Positions 1 to 5,751 of a stretch of DNA of 8,548 nt are shown here, piece by piece. A program made the translations under genes and the position numbers. The stretch lies in the NCBI GenBank assembly GCA_003235605.1, contig QJVU01000477.1, positions 1 through 8,548 of the forward strand, in the 5' to 3' direction. This stretch comes from Planctomycetota bacterium. GTDB lineage: Bacteria > Planctomycetota > UBA1135 > UBA2386. The number at the start of each line of letters is the position of its first letter. Position 1 is the first letter of the stretch. The notes beneath the pieces were generated by a model. The model did not search any database and was not told the DNA's origin. It saw only the letters and a program-made list of their open reading frames with translations.

Positions 1-216
1 TATCTCGCCGCCAGCCTGCTCATCCGTGCCCTCGAGTCGTGCGCGGAGGCAGGGGTCTCCCGGGAGGCCATCGTCACGGCGCTCGAGGGCCTGGCCGGTG
101 TCGACATCGGCATCGGCGTCGAGGTGGACTTCAGCGCCAATGACCACCAGGCGTCTGACATGGTCTGGGGCACGGTCCTGACCAAGGATGGCAGGTACGA
201 ACCCCTGGACCTGTAG
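1..216 (+). CDS. ABC transporter substrate-binding protein, Leu/Ile/Val type (C-terminal fragment)
   Basis: The reading frame is open from the first base and stops with TAG at 214-216, giving the last 71 residues of a protein that begins outside the window. It ends with the segment FSANDHQASDMVWGTVL followed by a KDGRYEPL tail. This resembles the closing beta strands of type 1 periplasmic binding proteins (Peripla_BP_6/LivK-like), which commonly finish with a histidine-containing strand, a 'v.dG..vpl' hairpin and the stop. The preceding alanine- and leucine-rich helix (residues about 1-30) fits the last lobe helix of that fold. Such proteins capture amino acids, amides, urea or aromatic acids in the periplasm and pass them to an ABC permease. 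The ligand cannot be predicted from this fragment, and any permease genes would lie outside the window because the next gene is unrelated. Family assignment is by motif only. Confidence 0.72.
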   Translation, partial: YLAASLLIRALESCAEAGVSREAIVTALEGLAGVDIGIGVEVDFSANDHQASDMVWGTVLTKDGRYEPLDL

Positions 217-219
217 ATC

Positions 220-242
220 TCGACGGCAGGTTTCGCCGACGA
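220..242 (+). terminator. Imperfect hairpin just after the binding-protein gene
   Basis: TCGACGGC (220-227) and GCCGACGA (235-242) pair as an 8-bp stem with one mismatch around a 7-nt loop, starting 4 bases after the stop codon. No T-run follows, so it is not a standard intrinsic terminator. It could end the upstream transcript with help, protect its 3' end, or be chance in GC-rich DNA. Confidence 0.25.
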
Positions 243-300
243 AGGGCCGCAGGCGTGGAAACAGGCTCGGCCAGTCCGTGGCTGGCGACAGTTGCACCGC

Positions 301-306
301 TATCAT
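301..306 (+). promoter_or_regulatory. Possible -10 element (TATCAT) for the lipoprotein gene
   Basis: TATCAT differs from TATAAT at one base and stands out in GC-rich surroundings. It ends 10 bases before the ATG at 317 and no ribosome binding site lies between, the arrangement expected of a leaderless or near-leaderless transcript. No convincing -35 box was found 16-18 bases upstream. Weak evidence. Confidence 0.25.
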
Positions 307-316
307 CGGCCACGTC

Positions 317-1753
317 ATGGGAAACGCCGTGCGCTCCAAGACTACGCTGCTCGCCATCCTCTGCTGTGCCCTGCTGTGTTGTGGCTGTGCCAGCAACGAC
401 CGCATGCTGCGGATGACCCCGTTCTGGGGGGATCAGCTCCCCGATCCCGATCGCGTCAACGTCTGGCCCTTCTACTACCAGACCGATGACATCGTCGTCC
501 TCCTGTGGCCGATCTTCGATCTGGACTCCAAGGGGTTCGCGGTCAGGCCCTTCGTCAGCAAGGAGGAAACCGAGTGGTCGGTGCTCCACCCCCTCATCGG
601 CTGGAACAGCAAGACCGGCGACTGGTGGGCGGTGCCGATCTACGACTTCAAGGACAACCATGGGGTGGCGCCGCTCTGGAACTTCGGCGACTGGAACCAC
701 GTGCTCCTGGCCTGGTGGCTCAAGAACAGTGACGGTGACGTCACCGACTGGGGTGTGCTGCCGTTCTACGGCAGCGGTGACATCAACCACGTCGGGCCGG
801 TGTGGTGGAAGAAGCGGCAGGTGGACCAGCCCCTCGAGTGGGGGGTGTTTCCCCTGGCGGCGTTCGACGAGGACTCCGGATGGGTGCTCACGGCCTACTG
901 GAAGAAGAAGGATGACGAGCTCAGCGTCCTCACCGCCCTGCCGCTGTTCTACTACTCCAAGGACGGCAGCTACCGGCGGTTCCTCACGCCCCTGGGAGGA
1001 AGGGGCTGGAGCGAGGACAGCGAGAAGAAGTTCATCAACGTCCTTGGACCGCTGTTCTACTACGACACCGATGGCGAGAGCTCCTACACCACGTTCCTGT
1101 GGCCCGTGTTCGTCATGGAGCAGGACAAGGACTCCACCGAGGTCAAGCTGCGGCCGATCTTCCGCTACCGCAGCTCCGAGGGCGGCCACACGATCTCCGC
1201 TCTGGTGGGGCTCATGGAGCACTCCGAGTACGGCGAAAACCGTGGCCTGCGGGTGGCGCCGCTGTTCTCCTACAAGAAGGGCCTGCCCCTGGAATTCCCC
1301 GACTACCTCACGCTCTATGCCTACCAGGAGAGCCAGCCCCGGCCCAGCAAGGCCGACGAGGAGGCTGGCCGCACGCCGCCACCGAACGTCCACCTACACG
1401 TTGGCACGCCGCTGCTGTTCAACTACCGCAGGCAAGGTGACAGCACCCGGTGGGGCAGCCTGTTGAACATCCTGGACTACGAGGCCAAGGGCGACGAGTC
1501 GGAGTTTGCGTTCCTGTACTTCCTCTATCGCCAGCAGCGCAAGGGTGAGCAGGTGCGCCGGGACTTCTTCCCGTTCTTCACCTGGGACAGCGGACCGGAG
1601 CAGTCGGGTTTCTCCTTCCTCTGGCGGCTGTTCCGCTGGGAGCGTGCCGGGGACAGGACCCGGGGCTACTTCCTGTTCATCCCCTGGGGGGACCACACCG
1701 AGGAGCCGGTCCCGCAGCCTAGCGCGGAACAGCCAGCGTCACGAGGCCAGTGA
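317..1753 (+). CDS. Predicted lipoprotein with about 17 aromatic/proline (x-P-aromatic) repeats, function unknown
   Basis: The protein has 478 residues. The ATG at 317 is chosen because it directly precedes a classic signal: MGNAVRSK, a hydrophobic stretch (9-20), then CCGC with C24 as the likely lipidated cysteine (lipobox imperfect, Cys rather than Leu at -3). The frame is open back to 188, but starts there would overlap the preceding gene and bury the signal. The mature part is a run of short hydrophobic strands of the form hydrophobic-x-P-[L/I/V/F]-aromatic, for example VWPFYY (49-54), LWPIFD (63-68), VAPLWNF (117-123), VLPFYG (147-152), ALPLFYY (207-213), LGPLFYY (243-249), LWPVFV (261-266), LRPIFRY (278-284), VAPLFSY (313-319) and FFPFFTW (417-423). 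Turns rich in D, N, G and K separate them. The end (about 413-457: RRDFFPFFTW, FSFLWRLFRWE, YFLFIPWG) resembles conserved tails of unnamed lipoproteins. An all-beta propeller, solenoid or barrel-like fold is inferred. No catalytic motif is visible. No Shine-Dalgarno sequence precedes the start. Confidence 0.8.
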   Translation: MGNAVRSKTTLLAILCCALLCCGCASNDRMLRMTPFWGDQLPDPDRVNVWPFYYQTDDIVVLLWPIFDLDSKGFAVRPFVSKEETEWSVLHPLIGWNSKTGDWWAVPIYDFKDNHGVAPLWNFGDWNHVLLAWWLKNSDGDVTDWGVLPFYGSGDINHVGPVWWKKRQVDQPLEWGVFPLAAFDEDSGWVLTAYWKKKDDELSVLTALPLFYYSKDGSYRRFLTPLGGRGWSEDSEKKFINVLGPLFYYDTDGESSYTTFLWPVFVMEQDKDSTEVKLRPIFRYRSSEGGHTISALVGLMEHSEYGENRGLRVAPLFSYKKGLPLEFPDYLTLYAYQESQPRPSKADEEAGRTPPPNVHLHVGTPLLFNYRRQGDSTRWGSLLNILDYEAKGDESEFAFLYFLYRQQRKGEQVRRDFFPFFTWDSGPEQSGFSFLWRLFRWERAGDRTRGYFLFIPWGDHTEEPVPQPSAEQPASRGQ

Positions 1754-3461
1754 GCAGGCCGTGGGCCTCATCCCGGTGGAGGAGGCCCTGCACGTGGATC
1801 TGCTCCGGCACCGTGCCCAGCTTCTCGATGTCCACTTCGATCTCGTGGCGCCAGGTGCCGTCGGCGGGAATGGTGCCGACGGCCTGGGGCAGGCGCAGGC
1901 GCAGGAACATGAACGGCGTGTCCTCCCGGTCCCCGGGCAGCCGTCCGTCGGGGTCGGCCACCAGGTGGAACAGGCCGAACCGGGTCGGGGCCGGCTTCGC
2001 CCGCTTCGCGGTGCTGACCCAGACTCCCACCGGCCAGTCCGCAGGCCCGGTGATCTGGAAGCGCAAGGTGATCGTGTGGCCTTGGCGGGAGATCTCCGCC
2101 AGAAGTGGCGGGGGCTGCACCACCAGGGTTGTGGGACAGGTGGTCAGACCGTGCTCGTTGACCAGGTGCAGGGAGTAGGTTCCCGGGGGAACCGTGGCTG
2201 GCAGGTGGAGGTCCCAGAGCCGGGGCTCGTGCCCGGTGGTTGCCACAGGGCGGAGCAGGAACTCCGGGATCCACCATCGCCCAGCCTTCATCCTCGCATG
2301 GCGCCAGCTGGGGTCTCCTGCCACCGTCACCAGCTGGCCGGCGCCGGCCACCACCGCGGGAGGTCTGGGGTTGCGGAGAGTCGTGTGCTGCCCGGACGGC
2401 GGGTACTGGAAACGCCGTTGGTCGAGAGCTCCGGCCAGGGCCGTGGCCAGGAGGCGGTGCCCCAGCACCGAGGGATGCACCCAGTCCACGAAGCAGGGCC
2501 AGCAGCCACGATACGGCTCCGGGAGTTCGGCCCCTGCCACGTTCCCCCGCGCGGCGAAGACCGCGGTGGGGTCCACGAGGGGGGCACCCATCGCCTGCGC
2601 CACACCCCGCACCGCGTCGCGGTACTCCAAGGCCACCGGGTACTTCGCCAGCGTCTCCGCCGGCAGCGGCGGCACCAGCACCAGCACCGTACCCTCGCTG
2701 CCCGCCGCCTCCCTTGCCTCCCGGAGCAGAGTCCCGAGGTTGTTGCGGAACATCTCCAGCGGCACCCGGCGGCCGTCGGGGGCTTCGCCGCGCTCGAACG
2801 CCGCCACGTACTCCGCGGGGGTGAGGTGGCGTTCCCTGGCAACGACCCGGAAGCCGAGGCGGACGAGGCGCCACCGGCGCCAGAGGCTGTTGCGTTCGGC
2901 CTCGAGGCGCGCGCTGCGCGCCCCGTCGCTTTCGCCCATAGCGGGCACGTAGTCGTTCCAGCCACCGATGTAGAGCACGGTGATGTCGGGCTTCAGGGGA
3001 GCGACGTGCTTGCGAAACAGTGCCAGGGACTGGTGGGAGGAGTAGCCCGGCACACCCGCGAGGATGACCTCCACGCGGCGGTTCGGGAGGCGTTGCTGCA
3101 GGTGCTCCTGCAGGAGCCAGCCATAGGTGTCTTCCAGGCGCACGTAGCTGCCGAAGGTGCAGGAATCCCCGAAGCAGGCGATCCTCAGATCGCGGGGGCC
3201 CTTCACCCGGGGCACGTCCGGGCCTCGCAGGCCCAATTGGTTCACCTGGTAGCGGTCGGTGTTCCTGTCGAGGCGCCAGAACAGGTCGGCGTCCTCTTCG
3301 AAGACGCCTGCCTGGTCGAAGACGTTGCCCAGGAACCGGAACGAGGCGATGTCCTTGGGGATGTCCAGGATCCAGAGGCAGGTCTCCGCCAGGACCAGGG
3401 CCAGCGCCGCGGAGCCCAGGAGCAGCACCACGCGCTGGCGTCGGGCCGGTCTGCCGCTCAT
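1719..3461 (-). CDS. Membrane-anchored SGNH/GDSL-family hydrolase with beta-rich C-terminal extension
   Basis: The protein has 580 residues. The start at 3461 is set by the ATGA overlap with the upstream methyltransferase stop and by the following Arg-rich n-region and single hydrophobic helix (about 11-31). This predicts an N-terminal anchor with the rest outside the cytoplasm. Residues about 75-345 form the SGNH domain: NQLGLRG lead-in (74-80), block I GDSCTFG (98-104, nucleophile S100), block II AGVPGYSS (135-142), block III GGWND (166-170, N169) and block V DWVHP (326-330, D326 and H329). All catalytic positions are present, so it is probably an active esterase or acetylhydrolase; the family includes enzymes acting on O-acetyl groups of polysaccharides. 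Residues about 360-580 contain two likely immunoglobulin-like beta segments (LWDLHLPATVPPGTYSLHLV at 415-434; another from 452), perhaps for substrate binding. Cysteines flank the active-site motifs (C96, C101, C320, C323). The substrate is unknown. The 3' end overlaps the convergent lipoprotein gene by 35 bp. Confidence 0.85.
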   Translation of the reverse strand: MSGRPARRQRVVLLLGSAALALVLAETCLWILDIPKDIASFRFLGNVFDQAGVFEEDADLFWRLDRNTDRYQVNQLGLRGPDVPRVKGPRDLRIACFGDSCTFGSYVRLEDTYGWLLQEHLQQRLPNRRVEVILAGVPGYSSHQSLALFRKHVAPLKPDITVLYIGGWNDYVPAMGESDGARSARLEAERNSLWRRWRLVRLGFRVVARERHLTPAEYVAAFERGEAPDGRRVPLEMFRNNLGTLLREAREAAGSEGTVLVLVPPLPAETLAKYPVALEYRDAVRGVAQAMGAPLVDPTAVFAARGNVAGAELPEPYRGCWPCFVDWVHPSVLGHRLLATALAGALDQRRFQYPPSGQHTTLRNPRPPAVVAGAGQLVTVAGDPSWRHARMKAGRWWIPEFLLRPVATTGHEPRLWDLHLPATVPPGTYSLHLVNEHGLTTCPTTLVVQPPPLLAEISRQGHTITLRFQITGPADWPVGVWVSTAKRAKPAPTRFGLFHLVADPDGRLPGDREDTPFMFLRLRLPQAVGTIPADGTWRHEIEVDIEKLGTVPEQIHVQGLLHRDEAHGLLTGLVTLAVPR

Positions 3462-4420
3462 GCCTTGACAGGGGTCAGGACGTAGAAGTCCTGGAACAGG
3501 TTCAGGCTGGCCGGGACGTGGCCGGCAATGCGGACGAAAGGAGCCCACTCCTGGCGAACGAAGCCCTCCGTGAAGAACACCTGACCATAGTCCTCCTCGA
3601 CCCCGTCCAGGCTCCTGGCCCACTCCCTGGAGATGGGGTGGAACAGGAACTGCCTGGCCTCGAGGTCGCGCAGGTACTCCAGGGCCGATTGGGCGCTGAC
3701 GCGCAGGGTGGACTGGTGCTCCGCGCTCCGTTGGATGACGTGCAGGGCGAAGGCGCCGTGGGTGGAGAGGATCAGCAGGCCGTCGGGTCGCGTGATCCGG
3801 GAGAGCTCGGCGATCCAGGCCAGGTTCGAGTCCCTGTTCAGGTGGCTGAACACCGACAGGGAGACCACCAGGTCCATGGAGTCGGTGGCGAGGTCCAGGG
3901 GCGGTCGGGTGCCGTTGTGGAGGAACGTCCCCGGCAGGTGGGCCCGGCACCACTCCACCGCAGCGGCGCGGACATCGCTGCCGTGGCAGGCGACGTGGGG
4001 TAGCCCCATCGGAAAGCGCCGCAGGAGACGGCCGCAGCCGCAGCCGAAGTCCAGCACGGTCGCCACGTCTTGGATCGGCCGGCGGGCGTAGGTCTCCCAG
4101 AGCAGCACGACCTCGAGGAAGTCCTCGAGGGAGGTGTAGAGATGGGTCTCCTCCGTGGGACCGCCGCAGGCGGTGTCCCGGAGGGCCTTGGGAGGGACCG
4201 GTGGGTAGTAGTGCCCCAGCTGCTGGGGATACTCGCGGGCGCCGTGGATCCCGAGCCACTTGCAGAAGCCCAGGTCTTCCGGGGTGCCATAGGCCTCTTG
4301 GAGGTCCTGACGTTGGGCGAAGATCTCACGGGCAGTGCTCAGGAATGCCTCGGTGGTGGGGTTGATGAGGTTCCTGAGGTTCACCGGGGGGATTGTAGGG
4401 GGCTGCCGGCTACGGGCCAC
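3458..4420 (-). CDS. Class I SAM-dependent methyltransferase
   Basis: The protein has 320 residues if read from GTG at 4420. That start is chosen because GGGAGGG lies 5 bases upstream; a second GTG at 4384 (308 residues) has no such site. The Rossmann core begins with motif I, VLDFGCGCGRLLRRF (122-136). It continues with an acidic strand-2 end, HGSDVRAAAVEWC (146-158), and motif IV, DLVVSLSVFSHL (183-194), followed by a WIAELSRITRPDGLLILSTHG strand. A lead-in HLYTSLEDFLEV (93-104) and terminal QDFYVLTP (310-317) match a recurring group of stand-alone methyltransferases often found beside glycosyltransferases and polysaccharide genes; this is recalled knowledge, not a search result. It should be cytoplasmic and transfer a methyl group from S-adenosylmethionine to a small molecule or sugar; the acceptor is unknown. 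Its stop overlaps the hydrolase start as ATGA, so the two products are probably made together. The gene diverges from the exported-protein gene. Confidence 0.85.
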   Translation of the reverse strand: MARSRQPPTIPPVNLRNLINPTTEAFLSTAREIFAQRQDLQEAYGTPEDLGFCKWLGIHGAREYPQQLGHYYPPVPPKALRDTACGGPTEETHLYTSLEDFLEVVLLWETYARRPIQDVATVLDFGCGCGRLLRRFPMGLPHVACHGSDVRAAAVEWCRAHLPGTFLHNGTRPPLDLATDSMDLVVSLSVFSHLNRDSNLAWIAELSRITRPDGLLILSTHGAFALHVIQRSAEHQSTLRVSAQSALEYLRDLEARQFLFHPISREWARSLDGVEEDYGQVFFTEGFVRQEWAPFVRIAGHVPASLNLFQDFYVLTPVKA

Positions 4421-4425
4421 CCTTG

Positions 4426-4432
4426 CCCTCCC
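4426..4432 (-). promoter_or_regulatory. Strong ribosome binding site (GGGAGGG) deciding the methyltransferase start
   Basis: On the minus strand GGGAGGG precedes GTG (4420-4418) with a 5-base spacer, an ideal Shine-Dalgarno arrangement. It favours the 4420 start over the in-frame GTG at 4384, which is preceded by a C-rich stretch with no complementarity to 16S rRNA. Confidence 0.55.
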
Positions 4433-4477
4433 TTGCCTGTGACCTGGGGCCGCGTGCACCACTACTTCACGAATGCC

Positions 4478-4486
4478 TGCTACGAT
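4478..4486 (+). promoter_or_regulatory. Possible extended -10 (TGCTACGAT) for the exported-protein gene
   Basis: TG-N-TACGAT matches the extended -10 pattern with a TATAAT-like hexamer (4 of 6 bases, including first TA and last T). It lies in the divergent intergenic region 23-74 bases upstream of the candidate start codons (4509, 4524, 4560). The sequence 16-18 bases upstream does not resemble a -35 box. Weak evidence. Confidence 0.2.
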
Positions 4487-4559
4487 GTGTCCGCAACGAC
4501 GCTGCCTCATGGACCTGCCGACTATGTCCGTCCCCTTGTATGTGCCCTCGCTCTCGCCG

Positions 4560-5726
4560 ATGCCCCTGCGTGTCCTGACCTTGTCTGCCTTCCTCGTGGT
4601 GTTGGCAACGGGCACGGCGGCCCAGAAGGCCTCGGTGGCTGCGCCGGAGATTCGCGGCCTGCAGCTCTTTCCCGGCCGCGGCAACGCGGGCTGCACCGAC
4701 CTCACCCGCCTGACTTTCGGCAAGGAGGTCGATGGCGAGGCGCTGATGGAGGTCGGGGCGGCGTGGTTCCAGGGGGTGGGGGACCGCAGCGCGGGTAGCG
4801 TCAATGCGGTCTGCTCCGCGGACGGCATGACCGTGGTGTTCCAGGACCACGACGGCTCCACCGCCGAGCAGTACGGGCTCGTGATCCGGAAGCAGGCCAG
4901 TGGCGGTGGGCCCGACATGGCCGCCACGCCGATCCTGCAGCTGAACAATCTCAGCTCGCCCACCGGGTCCGGCCTCAAGGGCTGGGCGATCCAGACGTTT
5001 TTCATGAGCGGCAGCCAGCCCTCGCCGATGCCGGTTCCCTGCCAGCAGACGTTCTTCTTCGGGATGATGGTGCCGAAGCTGCTGAAATGGCCCAAGGACG
5101 GCATTTCCTTGTTCATGGCCCGCTACCCCGAGACCAGTGTGCCCGCCACCGACCACGGCGACTACGCGCGGGTGTGGCGGGGCAGCGGGGATCCGGTGAC
5201 CAACCTGCTGTGGTCCGTGACCGTCGGCAGGAGCCCGACCAACAAACCTCAGGATCTCGGCTTCCGCGGCGGCTCACTGCCCTTCTCTCTCATCGCCTCC
5301 GGGCCGGTGCTCCAGGCTGGGGCCGGCCACCTGTTCAACGGCAAGACCCAACCCGGCTTTGGCGCCGCCGGCATCTTCCCCGACATCAAGCGCAGCCCGG
5401 CAGGGGATGGCCTGGTGCTACGGATCACCGACAACGCCAACCGCAAGAGCGGCGGTACCCTGCTGTTGTTCGTCGCGCTGACGACCAGCGCCTCTCCCGT
5501 CCTGATCGGGGACCTCACCGGCCGGCTCTACTTGGGACAGGGCGCGTTCTTCGTGACTCCCGGGGTGCTTGCCAAGGACAGCGCCGACACCCTCCTCGAG
5601 ATCGTGCCCCGGGGCAAGATCCCCACCAGCCTCCTGGGCACCCGGGTCTACTTTCAGGCTGCCACCCAGGGCTCGTCCGCCGCCAACGCTGCCATCACCA
5701 ATCTGGTGGGCGTCAGCTACTACTAG
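4560..5726 (+). CDS. Exported protein of unknown function with C-terminal planctomycete-type beta module
   Basis: The protein has 388 residues from ATG at 4560. That start gives a compact signal peptide: MPLR, hydrophobic VLTLSAFLVVLATG, then TAA followed by Q22, the likely first mature residue. In-frame ATGs at 4473, 4509 and 4524 would lengthen the n-region and cannot be excluded; none has a clear Shine-Dalgarno site. No enzymatic motif is recognisable. The mature protein is Gly-, Ser- and Thr-rich with many short predicted beta strands and three cysteines (C45, C85, C161). The last 90 or so residues (LLLFVALTT at 301-309, GRLYLGQ at 321-327, then IPTSLLGTRVYFQAATQG at 354-371 and ITNLVGV at 379-385) follow the pattern 'P..L.G..vy.Qa......lTN.v.v' that I recall at the C-termini of many secreted planctomycete proteins. 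It probably acts outside the cytoplasm. It diverges from the methyltransferase and ends 25 bp from the convergent peptidase gene. Confidence 0.7.
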   Translation: MPLRVLTLSAFLVVLATGTAAQKASVAAPEIRGLQLFPGRGNAGCTDLTRLTFGKEVDGEALMEVGAAWFQGVGDRSAGSVNAVCSADGMTVVFQDHDGSTAEQYGLVIRKQASGGGPDMAATPILQLNNLSSPTGSGLKGWAIQTFFMSGSQPSPMPVPCQQTFFFGMMVPKLLKWPKDGISLFMARYPETSVPATDHGDYARVWRGSGDPVTNLLWSVTVGRSPTNKPQDLGFRGGSLPFSLIASGPVLQAGAGHLFNGKTQPGFGAAGIFPDIKRSPAGDGLVLRITDNANRKSGGTLLLFVALTTSASPVLIGDLTGRLYLGQGAFFVTPGVLAKDSADTLLEIVPRGKIPTSLLGTRVYFQAATQGSSAANAAITNLVGVSYY

Positions 5727-5751
5727 TACGACAGCAGTACCAGGCGTCCCG

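Noticed and set aside
131..1393. A 420-codon open frame on the minus strand opposite the lipoprotein gene
   Set aside because: It is rich in V, G, P, E and H with no membrane, signal or domain pattern, as expected for the complement of GC-biased codons. The plus-strand frame has a lipoprotein signal and a regular repeat.
1506..3485. A 659-codon open frame on the plus strand opposite the SGNH hydrolase
   Set aside because: The minus-strand frame contains complete SGNH catalytic blocks. The plus frame is His-, Arg- and Gly-rich without recognisable motifs and runs across two opposing genes.
4421..5116. Upstream extension of the methyltransferase frame to position 5116
   Set aside because: The added residues are encoded antisense to the exported-protein gene and include no methyltransferase-like sequence; the GGGAGGG-GTG start at 4420 is far better supported.
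5727..5751. Intrinsic terminator between the convergent exported-protein and peptidase genes
   Set aside because: The 25-bp gap contains no convincing stem-loop and no T-run in either direction.
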